Of a stretch of 64,000 nucleotides of DNA, positions 27,334-36,222 are shown in pieces. This DNA comes from Photobacterium obscurum. GTDB lineage: Bacteria; Pseudomonadota; Gammaproteobacteria; Enterobacterales; Vibrionaceae. The notes beneath the pieces are model-generated. The model made no database searches. It was not told the origin of the DNA and worked only from the letters and a program-made list of their open reading frames with translations. The DNA lies in NCBI RefSeq assembly GCF_026191635.1, contig NZ_JAKRRW010000003.1, positions 310,001 through 374,000 on the forward strand, read 5' to 3'. Made by a program: the position numbers and the translations under genes. Every line of letters begins with the position of its first letter. Position 1 is the stretch's first letter.

Positions 27334-27917
27334 TAACTGATATCGTCCAGCGTTAAATTGAAACTCTCGACAAAGGTCGTTAGAAAGTATTCCATCTCCG
27401 GAGTTGAGCGTTCCGATAGCGTGTTATCCAGCCTCTTTTTGGCTTGGGTAAACTCGTGATTGCCGGCATTGAGTTCCTCCAGACACTTCAGGTATGCACA
27501 GAGGCTGTCTGCCTGTTTGACGATAGCGTAGTCGTCTTTGTTGATTTGGTGACTATCGAGCAGCGGGGCATAGTCATCCTGAAATTCTTTTGGCAGCATC
27601 GACAGCAGTTTTTGTTCCGCGGCAAGCTCTATCTTCTTGTATTCTTCGGCGATGGCTGGGTTGTAGTATTTTATTGGAGTGGGCATATCACCGGTTAACA
27701 CTTCGCTGGTGTCATGGAACATACCGAGCAGGGCGATCCGTTCGGGGTTGGTGTTGCCGCCGAACTTACGGTTTTTTATCAGCGCCAGCGCATGGGCGAC
27801 GAAAGCAACCTGCAGGCTATGTTCTGAGATGTTTTCTGTGGAAACACAACGCATGAGTGGCCAGCGTTGGATGAGTTTCATGCGAGCAAGGTGAGCAAAA
27901 AAATGACTTTTTTCCAT
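27333..27917 (-). CDS. yfbR: 5'-deoxynucleotidase YfbR
   Basis: YfbR removes the 5' phosphate from deoxyribonucleoside monophosphates. From ATG 27917 the protein has 194 residues, starting [21 protein letters not shown], aligned with E. coli YfbR. The frame is open to 27938, but those seven extra codons are unsupported. HD-domain residues appear in [27 protein letters not shown] and [15 protein letters not shown]. It overlaps the downstream dGTPase start by one base (translational coupling). In E. coli yfbR sits next to alaA (yfbQ), as here. Confidence 0.93.
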   Translation of the reverse strand: MEKSHFFAHLARMKLIQRWPLMRCVSTENISEHSLQVAFVAHALALIKNRKFGGNTNPERIALLGMFHDTSEVLTGDMPTPIKYYNPAIAEEYKKIELAAEQKLLSMLPKEFQDDYAPLLDSHQINKDDYAIVKQADSLCAYLKCLEELNAGNHEFTQAKKRLDNTLSERSTPEMEYFLTTFVESFNLTLDDIS

Positions 27918-28053
27918 ATCGATACTTCTTTGCGGCAATAGGCGATTTTAACCAGCAGCAATGAGCAAGTGCGTATGCTGCTTGGTATAACTACTAGATA
28001 AAGGTAACAGAAATATCGGTGAGTTAAATGATTATTCTTTGGGTATAAAACAA

Positions 28054-28076
28054 AAGCCTCAGTAAAACTGAGGCTT
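28054..28076 (-). terminator. Terminator of alaA
   Basis: On the minus strand AAGCCTCAGT-TTT-ACTGAGGCTT is followed by TTGTTTT: a perfect 10-bp stem about 20 bases past the alaA stop. Confidence 0.9.
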
Positions 28077-28097
28077 GAAAGTGGGGCGGGCGAGAAA

Positions 28098-29312
28098 TTA
28101 CTGACGGTAACTGTGCAGGAAGCGCTCCAGGCGGCCAATTGCCATTTCCAGATCATCCACCCTAGGCAGGGTAACAATGCGGAAGTGATCCGGTTTCTTC
28201 CAGTTAAAGCCAGTGCCGTGGACGATCAGTACTTTTTCCTGCTGGAGGAAGTCTAATGCCATTCGTTGGTCGTCGACGATATTAAATTTCTTCTGATCCA
28301 GTTTCGGAAACAGGTACAGCGCGCCCTTCGGTTTGACACATGAGACTCCCGGGATCGAGGTGATCATGTCGTAGGCTTTATCGCGCTGTTCAAGCAATCG
28401 ACCGCCTGGCAGAATCAGCTCATTGATACTCTGGTAGCCCCCAAGTGCCGTCTGGATTGCGTGCTGCATAGGCACATTGGCGCATAAGCGCATCGATGAC
28501 AGCATCTCCAGTCCTTCGATATAGGCTTTGGCCAGATGTTTGGGTCCGGATAAGATCATCCAGCCAGCGCGGAAGCCGCAGACACGATAAGATTTTGATA
28601 GGCCATTAAAGGTGACACAGAAGACATCCGGTGCCAGCGGGGCGATAGAGGTATGCTGGGCGCCTTCATATAAGATTTTGTCGTAAATTTCGTCAGCAAA
28701 AATAATCAGGTTGTGCTGGCGGGCAATTTCCACTACTTCCAGTAAAAAATCACGGCTGTAGACCGCACCCGTGGGATTGTTCGGGTTGATTAGTACAATA
28801 CCACGGGTATTCGGGGTGATTTTTTTGCGAATGTCGTCGAGATCCGGATACCAGTCTGCTTCTTCATCACAGACATAATGCACGGGGTTGCCGCCCGATA
28901 GTGAAACTGCGGCAGTCCAAAGCGGATAGTCCGGTGCGGGTACCAAGATCTCATCATTGTTGTTGAGCAGGGCCTGCATAGCCATCACAATCAACTCTGA
29001 TACGCCGTTGCCGATATAGACATCTTCGACGTCTAAATCGAGCATGCCGCGCTTCTGATAATGCTGCACAACTGCCTTACGGGCCGAGTAAATACCTTTT
29101 GAATCACAGTATCCCTGCGATGTCGGTAAGTTTCGGATCACATCGACCAGAATCTCGTCCGGGGCATCAAAACCGAATGGTGCCGGGTTGCCGATATTCA
29201 GTTTTAAAATCTTATGGCCTTCTTCTTCCATGCGTTTGGCATGCTTAAGAACGGGACCTCGTATGTCGTAGCAAACATTATTTAACTTGGATGACATCCC
29301 GATGTTGTGCAT
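28098..29312 (-). CDS. alaA: Glutamate-pyruvate aminotransferase AlaA
   Basis: AlaA is a PLP-dependent aminotransferase making alanine from pyruvate and glutamate, one of the main alanine routes in E. coli. The 404 residues match E. coli AlaA (405) almost throughout, for instance SSKLNNVCYDIRGPVL, LNIGNPAPFGFDAPDEIL and INPNNPTGAVYS. The PLP lysine lies in FNGLSKSYRVCGFRAGW. It is transcribed toward yfbR but separated from it by a terminator. Confidence 0.96.
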   Translation of the reverse strand: MHNIGMSSKLNNVCYDIRGPVLKHAKRMEEEGHKILKLNIGNPAPFGFDAPDEILVDVIRNLPTSQGYCDSKGIYSARKAVVQHYQKRGMLDLDVEDVYIGNGVSELIVMAMQALLNNNDEILVPAPDYPLWTAAVSLSGGNPVHYVCDEEADWYPDLDDIRKKITPNTRGIVLINPNNPTGAVYSRDFLLEVVEIARQHNLIIFADEIYDKILYEGAQHTSIAPLAPDVFCVTFNGLSKSYRVCGFRAGWMILSGPKHLAKAYIEGLEMLSSMRLCANVPMQHAIQTALGGYQSINELILPGGRLLEQRDKAYDMITSIPGVSCVKPKGALYLFPKLDQKKFNIVDDQRMALDFLQQEKVLIVHGTGFNWKKPDHFRIVTLPRVDDLEMAIGRLERFLHSYRQ

Positions 29313-29686
29313 TGCTGTTTTCCTGCAAATTATTATCTAATACCAACAAATTACACTATGAAACTGGATAAAATAAATAGCGAACAGAAAAAAATCACGA
29401 AGAATAGTGTTTTGTGTAATTAAATTCTATTTTAGGGAGTGCGATCCTCTGCTTTCTTATTTTGGGGTAAGCGATTCGTACCTTTATGAATTCTGCGGGT
29501 TATCCTGTAAGTTAACTTGCCGGAGGGGCGGATTTGGCTCGTTATGCGACGAGCGAAGATTAGTAAATATGTTGAGATATGAAGATTCGTGTTGAGTCAT
29601 TACTTTATTAGTCAGATCGCTATTAGTGAGGTAGAATGGCGGATTCATTATGTGGTTAATTCTTTAACTAACATGAAGGTCGAACT
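29313..29686. other. Intergenic region between alaA and menF
   Basis: This 374-base divergent promoter region contains a short dyad CTCGT-TATGCG-ACGAG (about 29538-29553) and a -10-like TAGAAT near 29632 toward menF. A 62-codon frame (29407-29595) has no ribosome site and is rejected. Nothing else is recognised. Confidence 0.35.
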
Positions 29687-29688
29687 AT

Positions 29689-31080
29689 GTGCCAAGTGAT
29701 TGGCATATTTACAATCAGCCAGGGACGAGCCGCTATGGTGCTTTAGAGCTGAGTGAGGTTATCTTGACCGCGTTACAAACTGCAGTTGAGTCTTTAATTG
29801 AAAAAATTCAACAAGCTACAGAAACAACTCAACGATTGATGGTGAAGCTGGATTTGCCGGCCAACACCGACCTTATTGACTGGATGGAATCCCAACCGCT
29901 CTTTCCGAAATTCTACTGGCAGTCCAGGGATAGCCGTGAAGAGGTTGTGGCGCTAGGTCAGATTAAAACATTTACTGATCCGATGGCTGCTGAGAAAGTG
30001 CTATCGGACGAACAGCGGATTTGGGGCGGACGTTCTTTCGACGGCCGTACCAGCCGTAACCGCCGTTGCCTTTCTTCTTTTTTCTTTTTGCCACTTTTGG
30101 AAGTAATCCGAATTGATGGCTGTTGGCAACTGGCCGTTAACCTTTCTGCTGATGATAAGGAAAAGGTGCTACAGGCACTTTCCCAGATCACATCGACGAC
30201 ATCTGAAGTGGCGGAAATAAAAAGCAAGATCTTAGGGCGCTCTTATGCACCAGATTTTGCTGGCTGGTCATCGATGATCAGTAATGCACTGGATGCAATA
30301 TCCCAGAAAGTATTTGAGAAAGTGGTACTGGCCCGTAAGACCACCTTGAAGCTTGATGTACCAGTTGCTCCGGCACAGCTGCTTAAAGCCAGCCGTAGCA
30401 GTAACATGAACAGCTTTCACTTCATGATGGCGCTGGACGCGAAGCATTGCTTTGTGGGTTCGACTCCGGAGCGGTTGTTCCTGCGTCATGAGCGGGATCT
30501 GCTGACGGAGGCCCTTGCCGGTACGATTGGCCGTGATGACGATCCGTCGGAAGATAACCGCTTGGCTCAGTGGTTGCTGGATGATAACAAAAACCGTTAC
30601 GAGAACCGTCTGGTGGTGGACGATATTGTCAGTCGTCTGGTTCCGCGTTGTGAGTCGATGAATGTGGCTCAGACTCCTGAGCTGGTTCGCCTTCGTAAGG
30701 TACAGCATCTAAAACGCAGCATTGATGCTCAACTCAACGAGCAAGTATACAGTGCCGATTTGCTTGATAGCCTGCAGCCGACGGCGGCTATCGCCGGACT
30801 GCCGCGTGACAAGGCATTGGATTTTATTACCGAGCACGAGCCCTTTGCCCGTGGCTGGTATAGCGGTGCGGTGGGCTTCCTCAGCCGTCAGCGCAGTGAG
30901 TTCTGTGTGGCTATCCGTAGTGCGTTAATCATGGGTGAGGAGCTGCACCTCTTTGCCGGAGCCGGAATTGTGCCGGGCTCAACTGCCGATAGCGAGTGGA
31001 AAGAGCTGGATCGTAAAACCTCGACGCTGTGCAGCCTGTTGGGTTCAGAGGAACCGGAACTGGAGCGCAAGACGGCATGA
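29689..31080 (+). CDS. menF: Isochorismate synthase MenF
   Basis: MenF converts chorismate to isochorismate, the entry step of menaquinone synthesis. The chorismate-binding core is clear: KVVLARKTTL, FVGSTPERLF, LTEALAGTIGR, QPTAAIAGLPRD and AGAGIVPGSTADSEWKELD. The start is uncertain. GTG 29689 (behind AAGGTCGAACTA) gives 463 residues, while TTG 29764, behind GAGTGAGG, gives about 438, closer to E. coli MenF (431), whose N-terminus aligns there. A 19-residue ATG ORF overlaps the GTG. It begins a men cluster in which menB is missing. Confidence 0.92.
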   Translation: MPSDWHIYNQPGTSRYGALELSEVILTALQTAVESLIEKIQQATETTQRLMVKLDLPANTDLIDWMESQPLFPKFYWQSRDSREEVVALGQIKTFTDPMAAEKVLSDEQRIWGGRSFDGRTSRNRRCLSSFFFLPLLEVIRIDGCWQLAVNLSADDKEKVLQALSQITSTTSEVAEIKSKILGRSYAPDFAGWSSMISNALDAISQKVFEKVVLARKTTLKLDVPVAPAQLLKASRSSNMNSFHFMMALDAKHCFVGSTPERLFLRHERDLLTEALAGTIGRDDDPSEDNRLAQWLLDDNKNRYENRLVVDDIVSRLVPRCESMNVAQTPELVRLRKVQHLKRSIDAQLNEQVYSADLLDSLQPTAAIAGLPRDKALDFITEHEPFARGWYSGAVGFLSRQRSEFCVAIRSALIMGEELHLFAGAGIVPGSTADSEWKELDRKTSTLCSLLGSEEPELERKTA

Positions 31081-32813
31081 TGAAAGCGCTACCGGACACC
31101 TGTGTACAGCTGCAATACCGTGCAGCCCTGAACAAGCTTTGGGCTGGATTAATGTTAGAAGAGCTTGCTCGGCTTGGTGTAAAGCATGTTTGTATTGCGC
31201 CGGGTTCGAGGTCAACACCGTTGACTTTGGCGGCTGATGAAAATGAGAAGCTGACCCTGCATACCCACTTTGATGAGCGCGGGTTGGGTTTTTTGGCGCT
31301 GGGAATTGCCAAAGCTTCACAACAGCCTGTTGCTGTCGTGGTCACATCCGGTACTGCTGTTGCAAACTTATTGCCCGCTGTCGCCGAAGCCGGCCTGACC
31401 GGTGAAAAACTGGTACTGCTGACCTCCGATCGTCCCGTGGAACTGATTCAATGCGGAGCCAATCAGGCGATCCGTCAGCAGGGGATCTTTTCTGAGCATG
31501 TTACCGAATTTAACGATCTGCCTTCACCCTCGCTAGATATCTCGCCAAACTGGTTGCTCACGACAATTGATGCAGCCATGTCTCAGCAGTCAGTACGAGG
31601 CGGGGCCGTGCATTTTAACTGTCATTACCCCGAGCCTCTTTACGGTAGCGATGTAGACTTTTCTTCCTACCTAACTCCGCTGGAAAGCTGGCTGAATGAC
31701 GGCCTGCCATATACTCGGCACCAGCAAGCTGGCTTTGGCCCTGTGATTATTGATACAGCTGCCTGGCAGTCAATGACTGAACACAAGGGAATTATTATTG
31801 CCGGACGAATGGAGCCAAGTGAGCTACCTGCAGTGCAAGCTCTGGCGATGAAGCTCGGCTGGCCTTTGCTGGTGGATCCTCAGGCCGGGGGAAGCAGCGA
31901 TTGGGCAGGGTATGATGTCTGGCTCCAGAATCCGCATTGCCAGCAGCAGATTGAACAGGCTGAGGTGGTGTTGCAGTTTGGCGCCCGCCTGGTCTCAAAA
32001 CGTTTACTACAGCTTATTGCTGATCATTGTTGGCAGCAGTACTGGTTAATTGATCCCTTGTCTGGTCGGCTTGACCCTTCTCACCGACGTAGCCTGCGTA
32101 TTCAGGCTACAGTGAAAAGCTGGGCTGATGAAGCTTCTCGGCTGGTTAGCGCGTTTAACCATTATGGCTGGGCTGATAGCCTAAAACAGGCTTCTGCTAC
32201 CTATTTCGAGCTGCTGGCGGCACGTGATAACAGTCTTAATGAAATGACGTTGGCGGCGAACCTGATGCAGTGGCTACCTCAAGGCAGCGAGCTATTTTTG
32301 GGCAATAGCCTGATAGTCCGCCTGTTGGACATGTGCGGTAAGCTGCCTCAAACCGCGACATTTGCTAACCGCGGTGCATCGGGTATTGATGGCCTGATTG
32401 CCACGGCTGCCGGGGTACAAAAAGCCCGCAAGGCTCCTTTACTTTGCCTGCTGGGTGACACCTCGTTGCTTTATGATCTCAACTCCTTGGCCTTGCTAAA
32501 AACTATCACTGAGCCGGTGGTGGTGTTGGTGACCAATAACGATGGCGGGGCGATCTTTGACTTGTTACCGGTTCCGGAACAGCAGAAAGAATCTCTCTAT
32601 CGCATGCCTCATGGCTTGGAGTTCCGCCACGCGGCAGCGATGTTTGGTCTGGATTATCAATGCCCGCAAACACTGGCAGAGGCTGAGCAGGCCTGTCGTC
32701 TGGGACTGCAGCACAATGGGGCGACATTGATTGAAGTCAAAACGCCTTCCGGCCAGAGCGGTGAGCTGCTGAAAGCTCTTTTTGCCGAGGTGAAAAATGC
32801 CACTTTACTCTGA
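31077..32813 (+). CDS. menD: SEPHCHC synthase MenD
   Basis: MenD is the thiamine-diphosphate enzyme that joins isochorismate and 2-oxoglutarate with loss of CO2. The start ATG (31077; a second in-frame ATG follows at 31080) overlaps the menF TGA, indicating coupling. The 578-residue protein begins MMKALPDTCVQLQYRAALN and has N-domain motif CIAPGSRSTPLTLAA with FDERGLGFLALG. The ThDP-binding region is CLLGDTSLLYDLNSL. It overlaps menH by 17 bases. Confidence 0.96.
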   Translation: MMKALPDTCVQLQYRAALNKLWAGLMLEELARLGVKHVCIAPGSRSTPLTLAADENEKLTLHTHFDERGLGFLALGIAKASQQPVAVVVTSGTAVANLLPAVAEAGLTGEKLVLLTSDRPVELIQCGANQAIRQQGIFSEHVTEFNDLPSPSLDISPNWLLTTIDAAMSQQSVRGGAVHFNCHYPEPLYGSDVDFSSYLTPLESWLNDGLPYTRHQQAGFGPVIIDTAAWQSMTEHKGIIIAGRMEPSELPAVQALAMKLGWPLLVDPQAGGSSDWAGYDVWLQNPHCQQQIEQAEVVLQFGARLVSKRLLQLIADHCWQQYWLIDPLSGRLDPSHRRSLRIQATVKSWADEASRLVSAFNHYGWADSLKQASATYFELLAARDNSLNEMTLAANLMQWLPQGSELFLGNSLIVRLLDMCGKLPQTATFANRGASGIDGLIATAAGVQKARKAPLLCLLGDTSLLYDLNSLALLKTITEPVVVLVTNNDGGAIFDLLPVPEQQKESLYRMPHGLEFRHAAAMFGLDYQCPQTLAEAEQACRLGLQHNGATLIEVKTPSGQSGELLKALFAEVKNATLL

Positions 32814-33585
32814 AACTTATGGTCATCGCCTATCTGCTGGCGATGAACGACCGGTCTTGGTTTTCTTGCATGGCTTGCTGGGCTCCGGGCGTGACTGGCG
32901 TCAGGTGGTGAACGAGTTATCACCGTCTTATCTCTGCCTGACGATTGATTTGCCCGGGCATGGTCATAGCAACCTACTGACACCTTCTGGGTTCGAAGAC
33001 GTTAACCAGCAAATTGTGCAGACGTTAAACCATCGTAATATTCGCCACTATGTGTTGGTTGGCTATTCTATGGGGGCTCGTCTGGCAATGTACCATGCCT
33101 GTTTTCCCTGCTCTGAAAGTCAAGCAAAGCTGGTCGGGCTGGTATTGGAAGGTGGGCATTTTGGACTGCCTGCCAAAGAGCGTGATTCTCGCTTAGCCAA
33201 TGATGAGGAATGGGCAAAGCGCTTTGACTCTGAATCGCTAGAGCTGGTTTTGGCTGATTGGTATCTGCAACCGGTTTTTTCGTCACTAAATCATGACCAA
33301 AGACAAAGTTTGATCCAGAAACGCAGTGATAACCTTGGTTCTGGTATAGCACGTATGCTACTGGCTACATCGCTGGCCAAGCAACCTGAACTGAAGTCGA
33401 AGGTTGAGCAACTACCGTTTCCCGTTTGTTACGTATGCGGAGAAAACGATAACAAATTCAAATGTCTGGCTGAAAAAACAGGATTAGATCTTACCGTAAT
33501 TCCGACAGCGGGACATAACGTTCATGTTGAACTGCCTCATGAGTTCAGCATGGCGGTCTCTCATTTTTTAGATAGATTGGAATAG
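32797..33585 (+). CDS. menH: SHCHC synthase MenH
   Basis: MenH is an alpha/beta hydrolase-fold lyase that eliminates pyruvate from SEPHCHC in menaquinone synthesis. It has 262 residues, with HGLLGSGRDW (oxyanion region), the nucleophile elbow VGYSMGARLA with Ser91, and the C-terminal catalytic His in PTAGHNVHVELP. The start lies within the end of menD, so translation is coupled. In E. coli menB follows; here a 36-base gap leads straight to menC. Confidence 0.93.
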   Translation: MPLYSETYGHRLSAGDERPVLVFLHGLLGSGRDWRQVVNELSPSYLCLTIDLPGHGHSNLLTPSGFEDVNQQIVQTLNHRNIRHYVLVGYSMGARLAMYHACFPCSESQAKLVGLVLEGGHFGLPAKERDSRLANDEEWAKRFDSESLELVLADWYLQPVFSSLNHDQRQSLIQKRSDNLGSGIARMLLATSLAKQPELKSKVEQLPFPVCYVCGENDNKFKCLAEKTGLDLTVIPTAGHNVHVELPHEFSMAVSHFLDRLE

Positions 33586-33621
33586 GGCGTTCCAACGTAA
33601 CTCTTAAGGCGAACATCGAAT

Positions 33622-34596
33622 ATGCGTAGCGCAAAATTGTATCAGTACCAGTTACCAATGGACTCAGGCGTGATCCTACGTAATCAGCGTTTGATCACTC
33701 GTGAAGGCTGGATTGTTGAATTACGTAGCGGTGATGCGGTGGGCTTTGGTGAAATTGCACCTTTGCCGGAATTTAGCCAGGAAACAGCAGAGCAGGCCGG
33801 TGAGCAAGCTCAACAGTTGTTAGATTCTTGGGTACAAGGTGATGAATGGGATCTGTCTTCTGCCCTTCCTTCCGTTGCCTTTGGCTTGAGTATGGCCGAG
33901 CTTGAGCTGGCGGGAGAACTACCGGCAGAAGGTAACTATCAGGTTGCACCGCTATGTTCGGGTGATCCGGATGACTTGGTCATCGCACTTAGCAAGATGC
34001 CGGGCGAGAAGATTGCCAAGATCAAAGTCGGCATGTACGAAGCAGTGCGTGACGGTATGGTGGCCAACATGTTTATCGAGGCGATCCCGGAAATTCGCCT
34101 TCGTCTTGATGCCAACCGTAACTGGACGCCGCTGAAAGCCCAGCAGTTTGCCAAGTATGTGAAGCCTGAACACCGGGCAGGGATCGCGTTCCTAGAAGAG
34201 CCGTGTAAAACACCGGCTGACAGTCTGGCTTTTGCCCAGGAGACAGGTATCAATATCGCGTGGGATGAAACCGTGCGTGATGAAGGCTTCGAGGTAAAGG
34301 CAGAACCTGGTGTGGTTGCTATCGTGATCAAGCCATCACTGATCGGGTCGGTACAGCGCTGTGCAGAGCTTGTTCAGCAAGCACACAAGGCTGGGCTGAC
34401 TGCCGTGATTAGTTCTAGCATGGAGTCGAGCCTAGGCTTGAACCAGCTGGCTCGCTTTGCCGCTTGGCAAACACCTGCGGTGATCCCTGGCCTCGATACC
34501 ATGCAGCTGTTTAAAGCTCAGCTTGAAACACCGTGGCCGGATTGTGAGCTGCCAGTGACTTCATTGGCTGATCTCGAGGTGGTATGGCAGAAGTAA
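33622..34596 (+). CDS. menC: o-Succinylbenzoate synthase MenC
   Basis: MenC is an enolase-superfamily dehydratase making o-succinylbenzoate. The 324-residue protein shows the KxK catalytic pair Lys133/Lys135 (AKIKVGM), metal ligands in [15 protein letters not shown] and WDETVRDE, and IKPSLIGS with the last catalytic Lys. The start ATG follows TTAAGGCGAACATCGAAT. It overlaps menE by 13 bases. Confidence 0.95.
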   Translation: MRSAKLYQYQLPMDSGVILRNQRLITREGWIVELRSGDAVGFGEIAPLPEFSQETAEQAGEQAQQLLDSWVQGDEWDLSSALPSVAFGLSMAELELAGELPAEGNYQVAPLCSGDPDDLVIALSKMPGEKIAKIKVGMYEAVRDGMVANMFIEAIPEIRLRLDANRNWTPLKAQQFAKYVKPEHRAGIAFLEEPCKTPADSLAFAQETGINIAWDETVRDEGFEVKAEPGVVAIVIKPSLIGSVQRCAELVQQAHKAGLTAVISSSMESSLGLNQLARFAAWQTPAVIPGLDTMQLFKAQLETPWPDCELPVTSLADLEVVWQK

Positions 34597-35990
34597 CGTC
34601 ATACTTTGCCACATGGCCCTGGCAACATTGGGCAACAGAGCGGCCGTCAGCGGCCGCTTTGTGTTTTGGTGAGCAAACATTTAGCTGGGCGGAAGTTGCA
34701 TTACGGGTTGATGAATATGCTCAGGGCTTAGTCGAGCAGGGAGTGAAGCGTGATCAGCTGATTGCTGTGGTTTCTACCAACTCGATTCAGGTTCTGTGGC
34801 TGATCCTCGCTACGCTGCGTGTTGGTGCCCGCTATGTTGGATTAAACCCGCGTAGCAGCCAGTCGGAACTGGATCAGCAACTAGAACAGCTTCAATGTGA
34901 TTTTATTTGGTATCCTGCGAAGACTGCCTTTTCACTTGAACAATACACCCGGTTGCAACTGCTGCCTTCTGAGCAGAATCGCCTGGTGCCGGTGACTTGG
35001 CAACCGACACGCCCAGCGACTCTGACTTTGACATCTGGCTCGACAGGGCAGCCGAAAGCTGTGGTTCATTCTGCCCAAAGCCAGCTGGCGAGTGCTGCTG
35101 GACTACTGGAGTGGATGGACTTTGATGAGCAAGATAGCTGGTTGCTCTCCTTGCCGTTATTTCATATCTCGGGGTTAGCGATAGTCTGGCGTTGGCTGTA
35201 TCGCGGTGCCAAGTTGGTCGTTGCTGGAGCTGCACAGCTTGACGGAGCACTGGCTAAGGTCACCCATGCCTCACTGGTCCCGACTCAGCTGCAGCGGCTG
35301 TTGGAGACTCGGGAGAAAGCACAAGCCCCCTCGTTGACACTGAAGCAGGTATTGCTTGGTGGTGCGGTGATCCCCGTTAGCCTGACCAAGCAGGCTGAAG
35401 CGGCTGGTATTCACTGTTGGTGCGGCTATGGTATGACAGAGATGGGGTCAACGGTAACAGCCAAGCGAGCAGATGCCAGTGCTGGCGTCGGCGCAGTATT
35501 GCCTAACCGGGAACTGACATTGAAAGACGGTGAGATCCTGGTAAGAGGTAAAACACTGTGCATCGGTTACTACCGTAACAAGACTATCTTCCCAGTGGCT
35601 GAGGATGAGTGGTTTGCAACCAAAGATTTAGGCTGCTGGCATGACGAGGAGCTGCATATTCTGGGGCGTGCCGATAACATGTTTATCTCAGGTGGCGAGA
35701 ATATCCAGCCTGAAGAGATAGAGAAGGTGTTGCTAGCCCATTCCGACGTCAAACAGGCTTTTGTTCTGCCTGTCGATGATATCGAGTTTGGTCAGCGCCC
35801 GGTAGCGATAGTGGAAACCCAGCAAGCACTCGATAACGTTTTGCGTGAGGAGCTCCACAGCTATATGGAATCACGGGTTACTGGATTTCGCCGGCCGGTT
35901 GCCTACTATGTTTTGCCGGAAGCATTAGCTGCTGGTGGGATTAAAGTTTCACGAAAGCGACTGGCGGAGTGGCTTAAAAGAAGGGAGTGA
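34584..35990 (+). CDS. menE: o-Succinylbenzoate-CoA ligase MenE
   Basis: MenE activates o-succinylbenzoate to its CoA thioester with ATP. The 468-residue ANL-family enzyme has the P-loop-like [13 protein letters not shown] near residue 150, the A5 motif [10 protein letters not shown], and [19 protein letters not shown] with the domain hinge. The catalytic lysine region [13 protein letters not shown] closes the protein. Next in the pathway comes MenB (naphthoate synthase), which is not present here. The gene is followed by repeat terminator copy D. Confidence 0.95.
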   Translation: MAEVTSYFATWPWQHWATERPSAAALCFGEQTFSWAEVALRVDEYAQGLVEQGVKRDQLIAVVSTNSIQVLWLILATLRVGARYVGLNPRSSQSELDQQLEQLQCDFIWYPAKTAFSLEQYTRLQLLPSEQNRLVPVTWQPTRPATLTLTSGSTGQPKAVVHSAQSQLASAAGLLEWMDFDEQDSWLLSLPLFHISGLAIVWRWLYRGAKLVVAGAAQLDGALAKVTHASLVPTQLQRLLETREKAQAPSLTLKQVLLGGAVIPVSLTKQAEAAGIHCWCGYGMTEMGSTVTAKRADASAGVGAVLPNRELTLKDGEILVRGKTLCIGYYRNKTIFPVAEDEWFATKDLGCWHDEELHILGRADNMFISGGENIQPEEIEKVLLAHSDVKQAFVLPVDDIEFGQRPVAIVETQQALDNVLREELHSYMESRVTGFRRPVAYYVLPEALAAGGIKVSRKRLAEWLKRRE

Positions 35991-35999
35991 GATCCTGGA

Positions 36000-36222
36000 G
36001 CCTAATACTTAGAGAAAGAATGGACATCAAAAACTGACCCTAGGTTCTAGGAAGAGCTGGTTCTAGGAATAGCAAGAGCTTAATTTTGTTGCAAGGTTTG
36101 GTGAACCTGTCTGCAGGACCCAAGACCCAGGATGGGACACCTATAAATATAAAAGCGAGAGCCACTGTCTCTCGCTTTTTGCTTTTCACAGGAACCAGGA
36201 TCTAGGTTCTAGCCCTCCGCTC
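36000..36222 (+). repeat. Dispersed terminator repeat, copy D (menE / MFS-PlsC)
   Basis: This is the fullest copy: CCTAGGTTCTAGGAAGAGC, a second partial TCTAGGAATAGCAAGAGCTT, then CTGCAGGACCCAAGACCC, the hairpin, and CAGGAACCAGGATCTAGGTT followed by CTAGCCCTCCGC. It fills the whole 230-bp gap between convergent menE and the MFS-acyltransferase gene. Confidence 0.78.
36151..36180. terminator. Bidirectional terminator, repeat copy D
   Basis: AAAAGCGAGAG, loop CCACTGT, CTCTCGCTTTTT. It serves menE and the convergent MFS-PlsC gene. Confidence 0.9.

Noticed and set aside
27950-27992. Imperfect ACCAGCAGCA/TGCTGCTTGGT inverted repeat upstream of yfbR
   Set aside because: It shares only TTGGTAT with the MITE ends; too weak to include in the family.
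29407-29595. Cys-rich 62-codon frame between alaA and menF
   Set aside because: No ribosome binding site, a non-ATG start, and no family resemblance.
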